From Coprococcus eutactus (GTDB lineage Bacteria; Bacillota; Clostridia; Lachnospirales; Lachnospiraceae): a DNA stretch of 64,000 bases. The first letter of the stretch is position 1. The number at the start of each line of letters is the position of its first letter. The notes beneath the pieces are model-generated. The model saw only the letters and a program-made list of their open reading frames with translations. It was not told the origin of the DNA and made no database searches. The stretch spans positions 790,001 through 854,000 of the forward strand of contig NZ_CP102278.1 in assembly GCF_025149915.1 (NCBI RefSeq), given 5' to 3'. Below, piece by piece: positions 1 through 9,794 of this stretch. Made by a program: the position numbers and the translations under genes.

Positions 1-1942
<1,942 letters not shown>

Positions 1943-2122
1943 TAGAGGTTTCTAAGAGATAAGCTTTGGAGATACGCAAGTGTGTAAGATATCTGCAAGG
2001 TGCAGAATCTAAGGCATACACAGTAAAGAATAAAGTTTACTTTGAAACAGTCGTTGGTTATTAGATGGGGTTAGGTTACTAGCTTTCTGTGTGAAATTCT
2101 GAAGGTACAAGTAAAAAAGTAC
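1943..2122 (+). other. 23S-tRNA spacer without a 5S gene
   Basis: This stretch contains a bulged hairpin around 1979-2023 with no downstream T-run, more like a processing stem than a terminator. None of the conserved 5S blocks (for example CCGAACAC or GAAGTTAAGC) is present. Confidence 0.6.
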
Positions 2123-2151
2123 TTGCATTTTCAAGTCAAATGTGTTATTAT
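2123..2151 (+). promoter_or_regulatory. Promoter of the tRNA cluster
   Basis: A -35 box TTGCAT at 2123-2128 and a -10 box TATTAT at 2146-2151 are separated by exactly 17 bases. The expected start is about 2158, some 26 bases before the tRNA-Asn gene. The six tRNA genes can therefore be transcribed independently of the rRNA operon. Confidence 0.65.
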
Positions 2152-2183
2152 TGACTAAGACGCCGTGGTTTACCAGGTGATAT

Positions 2184-2255
2184 TCCTCGATAGCTCAATG
2201 GTAGAGCACTCGGCTGTTAACCGAGGGGTTGTAGGTTCGAGCCCTACTCGGGGAG
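2184..2255 (+). tRNA. tRNA-Asn (GTT)
   Basis: A cloverleaf with a 7-bp acceptor stem (TCCTCGA with TCGGGGA), anticodon loop CTGTTAA (anticodon GTT) and a TTCGAGC T-loop. CCA is not encoded. It is the first of six closely spaced tRNA genes. Confidence 0.95.
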
Positions 2256-2271
2256 CTGCTTTTAAAAACCT

Positions 2272-2343
2272 GGCCCCATGGTCAAGCGGTTAAGACATCG
2301 CCCTTTCACGGCGGTAACACGGGTTCAAATCCCGTTGGGGTCA
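2272..2343 (+). tRNA. tRNA-Glu (TTC)
   Basis: The acceptor stem GGCCCCA pairs with TGGGGTC. The anticodon loop CTTTCAC gives anticodon TTC. The T-arm has the TTCAAAT loop. CCA is not encoded. Confidence 0.95.
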
Positions 2344-2359
2344 TTTGACAATTTAATAT

Positions 2360-2432
2360 GCCGATGTGGCTCAATTGGCAGAGCAGCTGATTTGTAATCA
2401 GCAGGTTATCGGTTCGAGTCCGATCATCGGCT
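2360..2432 (+). tRNA. tRNA-Thr (TGT)
   Basis: The acceptor stem GCCGATG pairs with CATCGGC. The anticodon loop TTTGTAA gives anticodon TGT. A second tRNA-Thr with anticodon CGT lies at 62422-62494. Confidence 0.95.
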
Positions 2433-2469
2433 TTTTGCTTAAAGCAAGAAGTTGCCAAAAGCAATAAAT

Positions 2470-2551
2470 GGGTGGATTCCCGAGTGGCCAAAGGGGACAG
2501 ACTGTAAATCTGCTGCGTAATGCTTCGATGGTTCGAATCCATCTCCGCCCA
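2470..2551 (+). tRNA. tRNA-Tyr (GTA)
   Basis: The acceptor stem GGGTGGA pairs with TCCGCCC. The anticodon loop CTGTAAA gives anticodon GTA. The long variable arm at about 2511-2530 is the class II feature expected for bacterial tRNA-Tyr. Confidence 0.95.
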
Positions 2552-2565
2552 TTTTATTTTTTTGC

Positions 2566-2639
2566 CGCGGGGTGGAGCAGTCTGGAAGCTCGTCGGGCTC
2601 ATAACCCGAAGGTCATAGGTTCAAATCCTGTCCCCGCTA
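2566..2639 (+). tRNA. Initiator tRNA-fMet (CAT)
   Basis: The gene begins CGCGGGG and has anticodon CAT. The anticodon stem carries the three consecutive G-C pairs typical of initiator tRNA. The first acceptor position is unpaired, as initiators require, but here it is C1 against U72 rather than the common C1-A72. The 3' side reads CCCCGCT followed by discriminator A. Confidence 0.93.
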
Positions 2640-2650
2640 CTTTTATGTAA

Positions 2651-2723
<73 letters not shown>

Positions 2724-2746
2724 CTAAACAAAGAGATTAAGATGAA

Positions 2747-2782
2747 AGCTGAAACTGTTAAAGGTTTCAGCTTTTTATTTTA
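2747..2782 (+). terminator. Rho-independent terminator of the tRNA cluster
   Basis: A 9-bp stem (AGCTGAAAC with GTTTCAGCT) with an 8-base loop is followed by a T-rich tail. It lies 24 bases after tRNA-Phe. Confidence 0.85.
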
Positions 2783-2833
2783 TAAAAGTGTATTGTAAAT
2801 TATATTGGAATAACAGAGGAGGATATTGTTTAT

Positions 2834-3016
2834 ATGGTATTCAATGTAGGTCAGGTTATAAAGATGAAAAAAGCTCATCCATGTGGAACTAACGCTTGGG
2901 AGATACTCCGGGTTGGAATGGACTTCAGACTTAGATGTACTGGATGTGATCACCAGGTGATGGTGTCCAGAAAACTGGTTGAAAAGAATTTTAAAGGTTT
3001 TATAGAAGAGAAGTAA
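2834..3016 (+). CDS. DUF951 family protein
   Basis: A 60-residue basic protein with a CxxC motif (CTGC) near residues 35-38, inside the segment RLRCTGCDHQVMVSR. Its length and overall pattern (a GQVIKMKKAHPCG start, then a treble-clef-like CxGC) match the small DUF951 family of Firmicutes. That family has no established function; a nucleic-acid or ribosome-related role is only a guess. The start is fixed by a strong ribosome binding site (GAGGAGGA) 11 bases upstream. It stands alone between the tRNA cluster and a long non-coding region. Confidence 0.85.
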   Translation: MVFNVGQVIKMKKAHPCGTNAWEILRVGMDFRLRCTGCDHQVMVSRKLVEKNFKGFIEEK

Positions 3017-3094
3017 AGTAAAATTTGTAAAAACGTATAAAATATTGGAGTAATAATAAAAAATACCTTCAAAAATAATGTTGATCAAGACAAG

Positions 3095-3301
3095 AAAAAA
3101 ATGTAATAAAAGAAACAGGATTATGACTAGGCGATCATAATCCTGTTTCTTTTATATAAGTTTTTTTGTGAGCTGGTATGGGAGAATATGTCTCATAAAC
3201 TAGCAATTACCCTCTGTTCATGCAATCCATAGGGAGGAGCGCAGCCGTTTGGCGACTGCGCCAATTAAGGGATTGGGGGTGTAGTCATTGCTGACTACAA
3301 A
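3095..3301 (-). ncRNA. Candidate small RNA, sibling copy 1
   Basis: The expected transcript is about 207 bases on the minus strand. It starts just after a promoter and ends in a 21-bp perfect hairpin (3106-3126 with 3135-3155) followed by a run of seven T. Between these, read on the minus strand, come a 7-bp tetraloop hairpin (GTAGTCA with TGACTAC), a 9-bp GC-rich hairpin with one mismatch (3239-3262), a C-rich unpaired stretch containing CTCCTCCC, and a hairpin around 3173-3204. A second copy at 3685-3904 keeps the order of these parts. Its terminator and GC-rich stems carry paired base changes that preserve pairing. C-rich loops are typical of Firmicutes antisense RNAs that target ribosome binding sites; that role is inferred. 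I do not recognise the family. Confidence 0.6.
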
Positions 3302-3307
3302 AGGGAG

Positions 3308-3335
3308 TAAATAACAAAAAATAGTAAATTGTCAA
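3308..3335 (-). promoter_or_regulatory. Promoter of small RNA copy 1
   Basis: On the minus strand, -35 TTGACA (3330-3335) and -10 TATTTA (3308-3313) are spaced 16 bases apart. The whole block from 3301 to about 3349 is essentially identical in the second copy. Farther upstream, an inverted repeat (GTAAGCAA at 3354-3361 and TTGCTTAC at 3392-3399) is also kept in both copies and may be an operator. Confidence 0.55.
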
Positions 3336-3684
3336 TGTTATAAAATTGTAGTTGTAAGCAACTGCTGTAATCTGTATTACTCATTCATCTCTTGCTTACA
3401 AACTGATAATATGACAAATGGAATAATATTGCAATAGCTTTGCAAGCTTTCAAGCCATAATACCATATAAGTTGGCGATTGTGACTGTTTTTGATCATAT
3501 ATTACTCAAATACACGCGAATAAATGATTATAAACTAATGCATATGCTCAAACAATCTAAAAAAATCAAATGGTAAGACAACAAGCGTGAGTTGCGCACA
3601 TTTTGGTTGCGCGCACATAGACAAAACAAGAAAGAAATAAATGAACAATATAAGAATAAGGGAAATAGCAAAAGAAATAATAAA

Positions 3685-3904
3685 AGAGAAAATAAAAGAA
3701 GCAGAATCGTTTTTAGGCTATCATGATTCTGCTTCTTTTATATATAAGTTTTTTGTGAGCTGATATGGGAAAGTATGTCTCATAAACTAGCTTTTACCCG
3801 CTTTTAATTCCCTGAACCATTATCGAAATCCTAAGGGAGGGGTACAGCCGCTCGGCGGCTGTACCAATTAAGGGATTGGGGTGTAGTCATTGCTGACTAC
3901 AAAA
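3685..3904 (-). ncRNA. Candidate small RNA, sibling copy 2
   Basis: This is the second copy of the element at 3095-3301, same strand and same layout. It has the GTAGTCA hairpin, a perfect 10-bp GC-rich stem (GGTACAGCCG with CGGCTGTACC, 3841-3865), the C-rich CCCCTCCC stretch, the shared TATGGGA/TCTCATA hairpin, and a 17-bp terminator stem (3692-3708 with 3725-3741) followed by a T-rich tail. The segment between the C-rich stretch and the TATGGGA hairpin differs most from copy 1, so the two RNAs could have different targets. Confidence 0.6.
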
Positions 3905-3910
3905 AGGGAG

Positions 3911-3938
3911 TAAATAACAAAAAATAGTAAATTGTCAA
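3911..3938 (-). promoter_or_regulatory. Promoter of small RNA copy 2
   Basis: Minus-strand -35 TTGACA (3933-3938) and -10 TATTTA (3911-3916) have the same 16-base spacing as copy 1. The upstream inverted repeat recurs at 3957-3964 and 3995-4002. Confidence 0.55.
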
Positions 3939-4083
3939 TGTTATAAAATTGTGGTCGTAAGCAATTGTCATAGTCTGTATGACTCGTTCATCTCTTGCTT
4001 ACAAGCTGATAATATGACAAAAATGTTTTTAGTGCAATAGCATTTGACTGTTTTCCACCATATTTACATATTTATAATAAATT

Positions 4084-4245
4084 TTGACTGTTTTTGATTG
4101 AAAATGCATATTGTAAGGTGATTGCATGAATATAAAAAATAAAATAAAAAGGTTATTAATACTGTTCAAACAACCGGTTTATATGATATAACTTTAATTA
4201 TGTGACGTGATAATACATTATCTTACAATGAATTATCACATACAA
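4084..4245 (+). promoter_or_regulatory. Possible promoter and leader hairpin of the NhaC-type gene
   Basis: TTGACT at 4084-4089 is followed after 17 bases by CATATT at 4107-4112, a modest promoter match. The motif GACTGTTTTTGAT also occurs near 3483. The leader contains an inverted repeat (TGATAAT at 4208-4214, ATTATCA at 4232-4238) with flanking pairing. No riboswitch class is recognised. Confidence 0.35.
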
Positions 4246-4282
4246 ATACTATACAAAAAGAAAAAGATCAGGGAGGATCAAG

Positions 4283-5953
4283 ATGAAGAGCAGCAAGAAA
4301 AATCTAATTGCTATCGCCGTGGTGATTTTGATTATCGCGGTTCTTGGAATTGTGTCCATATATGTGGATAAGATTCCATCACCATCGACCTATGCAACGT
4401 TCTGGGCGCTTGTACCATCGGTTGTGGCCATCACACTTGCTCTTATAACAAAAGAAGTTTACAGTTCACTTTTTATAGGAATTGTAATAGGCGGTGTGTT
4501 TGCATCAGGTTTTAGTTTTACAGGTAGTATATCAAACGTATTGCAGGATGGACTTATAGCTCAGCTTTCAGATTCCTACAATGTGGGTATACTTATATTC
4601 CTTGTCATCCTGGGAACGATAGTTGCCCTTATGAACAAGGCTGGAGGTTCAAAGGCATTTGGAGACTGGGCAGCGACTCATATCAAGACCAGACAGGGCG
4701 CGCAGCTCTGTACAGTACTGTTAGGTGTACTTATATTTATTGATGATTATTTCAATTGTCTCACGGTTGGTAGTGTCATGAAGCCAGTGACTGACAAACA
4801 CAGGATATCGAGAGCGAAGTTTGCGTATGTTATAGATGCCACAGCAGCACCTATATGTATTATTGCACCGGTGTCATCCTGGGCTGCGGCTGTCAGTGGA
4901 TTTGTAAAAGGTGAGGATGGATTTGGCCTGTTTATAAAGGCTATACCATATAACTATTACTCATTCCTAACTTTGGCTATGATGATTGCCATGATAGTTA
5001 TGAAGGTAGAGTTTGGCCCTATGGAAAAGCACGAACTGAATGCGCTGAAGGGTGATCTTCTCTCACTTGGAGATGGGAAGAAAACTGTCACAGCTGAGGA
5101 GACAGACGTTGTCAACAGTAATGGAAAGGTTATAGATCTTATAATACCGATCATCTGTCTTGTTGTATGCTGTGTTATAGGAATGATCTACACAGGTGGA
5201 TTTTTCAGTGGAACAGGATTTGTCGAGGCATTTTCGAACAGTGATGCTTCAGTTGGACTAGCAATAGGAAGTTTGTTTGGTCTGCTGATCACTATCTTAT
5301 TATATGTGATAAGAGGTGTACTTGACTTTAGTAAATGTATGGAGGCGATACCTGAGGGCTTCAAGGCTATGGTTCCTGCAATATTGATTCTGACATTTGC
5401 ATGGACTCTTAAGGGAACCACAGATATGATGGGCGCAAAGGATTTCGTGCAGAATGCTATGGAATCAGCGTCAGGAAGTCTGTTCAGCCTTTTGCCGGCG
5501 GTTATATTCATTGTAGGTTGCCTTATGGCATTCGCTACAGGAACATCATGGGGAACATTTGGAATACTCATTCCTATCGTGTGTGCTGTATTTGAGGGAA
5601 AAAACAACGAGCTTATGATAGTAGCTATCTCAGCATGTATGGCGGGAGCTGTATGCGGAGATCACTGCTCACCTATATCAGATACCACGATAATGGCATC
5701 AGCCGGAGCACAGTGCAACCATGTAAACCATGTATCAACACAGCTTCCATATGCCATAACGGCTGCAGCGCTGTCATTTATATCATACGCTATAGTCGGA
5801 CCGCTCACATACAGACTGCATGTTAAGTGGTTTGTGATGCTGCCAATATTTATAGCACTTATGGTTCTGTTTGTATTTATACTTAAGGTTATCAAACAGA
5901 AAAATCCGGAAAGTTATGCAAGTGCCGACACAAAGGTGGCTGACGCAGAATAA
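4283..5953 (+). CDS. Na+/H+ antiporter, NhaC family
   Basis: A 556-residue integral membrane protein with about a dozen hydrophobic segments, the first at residues 8-29. The interior contains NhaC-like signatures: FIDDYFNCLTVG near residues 152-163, and FATGTSWGTFGILIPI followed by GDHCSPISDTT in the second half. NhaC-type carriers exchange sodium for protons at the cytoplasmic membrane; some relatives carry organic acids or amino acids, so the substrate is not proven. A ribosome binding site (GGGAGG) sits 6 bases before the ATG. It appears monocistronic, with a candidate small RNA and a terminator downstream. Confidence 0.85.
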   Translation: MKSSKKNLIAIAVVILIIAVLGIVSIYVDKIPSPSTYATFWALVPSVVAITLALITKEVYSSLFIGIVIGGVFASGFSFTGSISNVLQDGLIAQLSDSYNVGILIFLVILGTIVALMNKAGGSKAFGDWAATHIKTRQGAQLCTVLLGVLIFIDDYFNCLTVGSVMKPVTDKHRISRAKFAYVIDATAAPICIIAPVSSWAAAVSGFVKGEDGFGLFIKAIPYNYYSFLTLAMMIAMIVMKVEFGPMEKHELNALKGDLLSLGDGKKTVTAEETDVVNSNGKVIDLIIPIICLVVCCVIGMIYTGGFFSGTGFVEAFSNSDASVGLAIGSLFGLLITILLYVIRGVLDFSKCMEAIPEGFKAMVPAILILTFAWTLKGTTDMMGAKDFVQNAMESASGSLFSLLPAVIFIVGCLMAFATGTSWGTFGILIPIVCAVFEGKNNELMIVAISACMAGAVCGDHCSPISDTTIMASAGAQCNHVNHVSTQLPYAITAAALSFISYAIVGPLTYRLHVKWFVMLPIFIALMVLFVFILKVIKQKNPESYASADTKVADAE

Positions 5954-5985
5954 TAAAGTATTTAAGTAATAAAATGAAAAAAGTG

Positions 5986-6014
5986 TTGACTTATAAGTGA
6001 GTATAAGTTAATAT
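5986..6014 (+). promoter_or_regulatory. Strong promoter with direct-repeat operator
   Basis: TTGACT (5986-5991) and TAATAT (6009-6014) are spaced exactly 17 bases apart. The spacer holds two TATAAGT copies separated by GAG (5992-5998 and 6002-6008). This spacing puts the copies on one helical face and suggests a regulator site. Confidence 0.6.
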
Positions 6015-6019
6015 GTGAG

Positions 6020-6092
6020 AGTAGAGTTTTCATTTATTTGAATCCTCTCTCCCCTCATTATGGTGACCAGGTAATCCCTGGTCACTTTTTTT
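6020..6092 (+). ncRNA. Candidate 70-base small RNA
   Basis: A transcript from the promoter at 5986-6014 would begin near 6021. It would end at a textbook terminator with a 9-bp stem (6063-6071 with 6077-6085) and seven T. The body has an unpaired C-rich run (TCTCTCCCC near 6046-6054), again resembling an antisense match to ribosome binding sites. No convincing small reading frame with a ribosome binding site is present. The same hairpin also terminates read-through from the antiporter gene. Confidence 0.5.
6063..6092 (+). terminator. Rho-independent terminator
   Basis: The stem GTGACCAGG pairs with CCTGGTCAC around a 5-base loop, followed by seven T. It ends both the antiporter transcript and the candidate small RNA. 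Confidence 0.88.
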
Positions 6093-6256
6093 GCTTATAA
6101 TTATATAATATAGGGAATTCTATGAGAAAATTAATATGAAATAGCTTTATATTTGTTAATTTGAGTTGATATGTGATATGGTATATTCTGTAAAAGGCAG
6201 TTAATGTTACATATGCTGAAAGCAGTGGTATAAAGGTAAAAGGAAAGTGAGTAAAA

Positions 6257-7258
6257 ATGCAGGAAAACACAGAATTAAACAGGGAGATATCAAACGAGGA
6301 GATACAGAAAGCCGTAGGGATAATAAACAGGCTTTTCAGTTATTATAACAGCAAAGTTGTTGGACAGCCAGGACTGGGATATTCACTTTTGGTCGCAATG
6401 ATGACAAATGGACATGTTCTGCTGGAGTCAGTCCCGGGACTTGCTAAGACGACTGCAGCCCGCGTTATGACTGAGGCGGTGAATGGTTCTTTTTCAAGGA
6501 TACAGTGCACACCGGATCTTATACCAAGTGATATCATAGGAACTCAGATGTACAATATGGCGACAAATACATTTGAGGATAAGATCGGTCCAGTATATTC
6601 CAATTTTGTACTTCTCGATGAGATCAATAGATCAAGTGCAAAGACTCAGAGCGCTATGCTTGAGGCGATGCAGGAAAGGGAGGTAAGTATAGGGGGCAAG
6701 ACCTACAAGCTCCCGGAGGTGTTCGTTGTAATAGCGACACAGAATCCGATAGAATCCGAGGGTACATACGTGCTGTCTGAGGCTCAGCTTGATAGATTCC
6801 TTCTGAAGGAGACACTCACATATCCAAATCCGGCAGATGAGATTGAGATATTAAACAGAGTGGAGTCAGATGTATTTACAAATATCAGCGCGGTGGCATC
6901 CATGGAGGATGTGCTGTATCTTCAGAAGCTGTGCAGGAGAGTATATATAGATCCGGCTATAAAGAAATACATAGTCGATATTGTTCAGGCGTCGAGAAAT
7001 ACTGATAAATTTATGGATCCAAAGCTTGCCCAGTATGTTGCCATGGGAGCAAGTACAAGAGCGGCAATAGCATTTATGGAGACTGCAAAGGCGGTTGCAC
7101 TCATAAATGGCAGAAGATACTGCGTGCCTGACGATGTAAAGGCACTTAGATATTCGGTTCTCAGACACAGGATCATGCTGACATTTGCCGCTGTGGCAGA
7201 TGACATAAAGGTAGAACAGATAATAGATGCGATCGTAGGTGCTGTAAAGACTCCATAG
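6257..7258 (+). CDS. MoxR family AAA+ ATPase
   Basis: A 333-residue protein of the MoxR group of AAA+ chaperone-like ATPases. It shows a Walker A variant (SVPGLAKTT near residues 57-65), Walker B (LLDEINR near 122-128), the MoxR-typical QSAMLEAMQE, a sensor 1 ATQNP, and the ALRYSVLRHRI-type C-terminal lid. It opens a compact operon with a DUF58 protein, a small membrane protein, two von Willebrand A proteins and a TPR protein. In such operons MoxR is thought to help metal-dependent assembly or activation of the vWA partners at the membrane. A ribosome binding site (AAAGGAAAG) precedes the ATG. Confidence 0.92.
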   Translation: MQENTELNREISNEEIQKAVGIINRLFSYYNSKVVGQPGLGYSLLVAMMTNGHVLLESVPGLAKTTAARVMTEAVNGSFSRIQCTPDLIPSDIIGTQMYNMATNTFEDKIGPVYSNFVLLDEINRSSAKTQSAMLEAMQEREVSIGGKTYKLPEVFVVIATQNPIESEGTYVLSEAQLDRFLLKETLTYPNPADEIEILNRVESDVFTNISAVASMEDVLYLQKLCRRVYIDPAIKKYIVDIVQASRNTDKFMDPKLAQYVAMGASTRAAIAFMETAKAVALINGRRYCVPDDVKALRYSVLRHRIMLTFAAVADDIKVEQIIDAIVGAVKTP

Positions 7259-7318
7259 CCTACGGTGCTGACCGCAGATGGAAAATGGAACTTCTTCAGA
7301 GAGAGCAGGTAAAAATAT

Positions 7319-8215
7319 ATGAAGATGACATATGTCCCTCTCATACAGGGCAATATGAAAGGCATGAAGACGATCTACACGACAAGGGCGACATCAAGGA
7401 TAATTGACGGTTCATACAATTCCATATATAAGGGAAGAAGCATGAACTTTGACGAACTCAGAGAGTATGTTGCCGGGGACGATATAAAGGATGTGGATTG
7501 GAATGCGACTGCGCGCAGCCAGAAGGTCCTTGTTAGACAGTATATAGCGGAGAAAAAACATAATATTATGCTGGTACTCGACACTAACAGGAGAATGCTT
7601 GCAAACGCGAACGAGACGCAGGAAAAGAAAAACGTGGCGCTCATGGCGGCGGGAACTTTGGCATGTATGGTGAGTGCAAATGGAGATTATATAAGCGCAA
7701 CGTATTCAGACAAATCATCCATTCGGCATTTCCCATTTAAGACAGGGCTTTTCAATGTGGAAAATATTATGGCAGCATATGACAGAGATACATCCATGGA
7801 CAATGATTCAGATTTAAGTGCGGCACTCGAGTTCATATCAAAGAATATCAGAAGGAAGATGATCATGTTGATAGTTACAGATATGGATGGCATGAACAGA
7901 CTTTCTGGCAGGCTTTTAAAACAGCTGAAGGCAACGAATGACATACTTCTGATATGTGTGGATGATGTCGATATAAAGGGAAAACGTGTCTATGACATGG
8001 CGGCAAGACATTATCTGCCGGATTTTATTTCGGAGGATAAAAAGATTGCCCGCAATGAAAAAATACGCAGACAGAAGGTTGCAGAGGAATGCGCGGAGAA
8101 GATGAAGTCCGTTGGAATGACATATCAGATCATTGATTCGACAGAGGACATGGATGAAAAGATAGCTGAACTGTTAGGCAGGCACAGGCAGGAGAGCTCA
8201 GCTGTCTACAGATAA
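7319..8215 (+). CDS. DUF58 domain protein
   Basis: A 298-residue soluble protein with the DUF58 signature GDDIKDVDWNATAR near residues 52-65. This is followed by a vWA-like fold segment beginning HNIMLVLDTNRRM. Here the MIDAS-type DxSxS motif reads DTNRR, so metal binding may be lost. DUF58 proteins almost always sit beside MoxR ATPases and are presumed clients or adaptors. The gene is separated from moxR by 60 bases and followed within 24 bases by a small membrane protein gene, consistent with one transcript. Confidence 0.88.
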   Translation: MKMTYVPLIQGNMKGMKTIYTTRATSRIIDGSYNSIYKGRSMNFDELREYVAGDDIKDVDWNATARSQKVLVRQYIAEKKHNIMLVLDTNRRMLANANETQEKKNVALMAAGTLACMVSANGDYISATYSDKSSIRHFPFKTGLFNVENIMAAYDRDTSMDNDSDLSAALEFISKNIRRKMIMLIVTDMDGMNRLSGRLLKQLKATNDILLICVDDVDIKGKRVYDMAARHYLPDFISEDKKIARNEKIRRQKVAEECAEKMKSVGMTYQIIDSTEDMDEKIAELLGRHRQESSAVYR

Positions 8216-8239
8216 TCAGATGGATAAAGGAGAGTAAAT

Positions 8240-8713
8240 ATGGAGAGTTCAGTAAGCCTTCAGGAACCATTTTCATACGCGATATGGCCGATTGTGGCTG
8301 CTGGAGCAGTAGTGCTTGCAGTTCTGATATATTGGATCATCGTGTTTATCCGGAAAAGGTTTTCCAACAGGCCTAAAAAGCCTGTTGTGAGAGAATTGAG
8401 ACCGGAGGACAAGGACAGGATAAGAAGGAAGTATATAGCTGAGCTTGATGTCATAGGCATGGATTTTGAAAATGGCAGACTGGATATTCGTCATGCCTAC
8501 CAGAAGATGAGCATGTGTATAAGGAAGTTTGTGCATGAGATGACGGACATAAAGGTTCAGAACTATACACTCCGGGATATAGGAACTTTGGGTATTCCTG
8601 ATCTGTATTCTCTGGTGGCAGAATATTATGCGCCGGAATTTGCACGCAGATCAGAAGGTGATGTCAGGAACTCGTTGGCCAGAACAAGGAGTGCGATAGA
8701 GAGATGGATATAA
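8240..8713 (+). CDS. Small single-pass membrane protein of the MoxR/Bat operon
   Basis: A 157-residue protein with one membrane segment at residues 14-37, a basic stop-transfer stretch (RKRFSNRPKK), and a soluble helical domain. It resembles the short DUF4381-like proteins found between DUF58 and BatA genes, but I do not recognise a conserved motif with certainty. The start follows a good ribosome binding site (AAAGGAGAG). Its last 10 bases overlap the next gene, so translation is probably coupled. Confidence 0.7.
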   Translation: MESSVSLQEPFSYAIWPIVAAGAVVLAVLIYWIIVFIRKRFSNRPKKPVVRELRPEDKDRIRRKYIAELDVIGMDFENGRLDIRHAYQKMSMCIRKFVHEMTDIKVQNYTLRDIGTLGIPDLYSLVAEYYAPEFARRSEGDVRNSLARTRSAIERWI

Positions 8714-9750
8714 AATACATGTGGGTGATCTGGCTCGGAGCTGTGGTGGCACTGGGCATGGTCATCAGCCTGTTTATACGGAACAAGAAAAAAGGAAATA
8801 CATATGAGGGCGGCAAGAAGATTGCAGGACCTTTATACAGCAGAGATGAAGATTATTTCAAGAGAAAGATGACGGTGTACAGATCCTGCATGGCGGCTTT
8901 GCTGATATTGAGTATTGTTGCTGTCGTGTCCGCATTTGTGATGATGGCCAGACCGTACAGCAAAGAGCGTGTTCAGGATGAGCGTTATTGCAGAGATATC
9001 ATGTTGTGCATAGATATATCGACCTCAGTTGATTATCTGAATGAAAATCTTCTGGAGGAACTCAAGAAAACCGTGGATGAATTGCATGGAGAAAGATTTG
9101 GAATAGTCATATTTAACACAAGTCCGGTGTTATTGTCACCGCTCACGGATGACTATGAGTTCATAAAAGAACAGCTCGATATGATCGATAAAAGCTTGAA
9201 GGTCAGGAATTCAGAGGACGATTCGGATCTGTACAGCACAGATCTGAGTAGTATGTATGACTGGCTGTATTACGAAGGTTATATAACTTCGGGAACACTG
9301 GTTGGAAATGAGCAGAGGGGAAGTTCACTTATAGGTGACGGACTTGCGGCAGCAGCATGTGACTTTTCCGATAAGGATAAAACCAGAACAAAAATAATGA
9401 TATTTTCAACTGATAACGATATTCAGGGAAATCCGGTGGCTACGCTGGATGATGCAGCTTCGATATGCAAGAACAATGGTGTGACTGTATATGGAGTCGG
9501 AACTAAGGAGATGACAGACGAGAACAGGGAATCCATGAAAAAAGCAGTGGAGAGTACAGGTGGTCAGTTTTTCATGGAAGAGGAGTCGGGAACGTTTGAC
9601 CAGATAGTTACAGCCATAGAAAAAAGCAGTAAAAACCAGGTCGATGCAAAGATGATCGTACAGGAGAAGTCGAAGGTTGAATGGCCATTTGTGGCATTGC
9701 TGATAATATTTGTAATGATGACATGTATCGGCAGAGTCATAAAGCTGTGA
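8704..9750 (+). CDS. von Willebrand factor A membrane protein (BatA-like)
   Basis: A 348-residue protein with transmembrane segments near residues 5-22 and 57-83 and another at the extreme C-terminus (about 327-345). Between them lies a vWA domain. Its MIDAS motif is intact: DISTS at residues 104-108 and further metal-site residues downstream. This matches BatA-type proteins, which expose a vWA domain outside the membrane and interact with MoxR and TPR partners. The gene overlaps the upstream one by 10 bases. The function in Gram-positive anaerobes is unknown; aerotolerance is the historical Bat phenotype in Bacteroides. Confidence 0.82.
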   Translation: MDIKYMWVIWLGAVVALGMVISLFIRNKKKGNTYEGGKKIAGPLYSRDEDYFKRKMTVYRSCMAALLILSIVAVVSAFVMMARPYSKERVQDERYCRDIMLCIDISTSVDYLNENLLEELKKTVDELHGERFGIVIFNTSPVLLSPLTDDYEFIKEQLDMIDKSLKVRNSEDDSDLYSTDLSSMYDWLYYEGYITSGTLVGNEQRGSSLIGDGLAAAACDFSDKDKTRTKIMIFSTDNDIQGNPVATLDDAASICKNNGVTVYGVGTKEMTDENRESMKKAVESTGGQFFMEEESGTFDQIVTAIEKSSKNQVDAKMIVQEKSKVEWPFVALLIIFVMMTCIGRVIKL

Positions 9751-9794
9751 TATCACAGATGAGAACATAAATCAGATAAAAGCGGGTGGCAATT

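Noticed and set aside
2780-3088. Minus-strand frame of 102 codons
   Set aside because: It is the complement of the DUF951 gene plus AT-rich flanks, with low-complexity hydrophobic sequence.
3095-3904. 6S RNA, riboswitch or insertion sequence
   Set aside because: There is no long closing rod with a central bubble, no coding sequence downstream on that strand to regulate, and no transposase or terminal inverted repeats.
3017-4282. Plus-strand transcription of the repeated element
   Set aside because: A TTGATC/TAATAA pair exists before copy 1 only. The promoter kept in both copies, and the order of terminator and hairpins, fit the minus strand.
6082-6270. Minus-strand frame of 62 codons upstream of moxR
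   Set aside because: It is AT-rich with no ribosome binding site or recognisable family.
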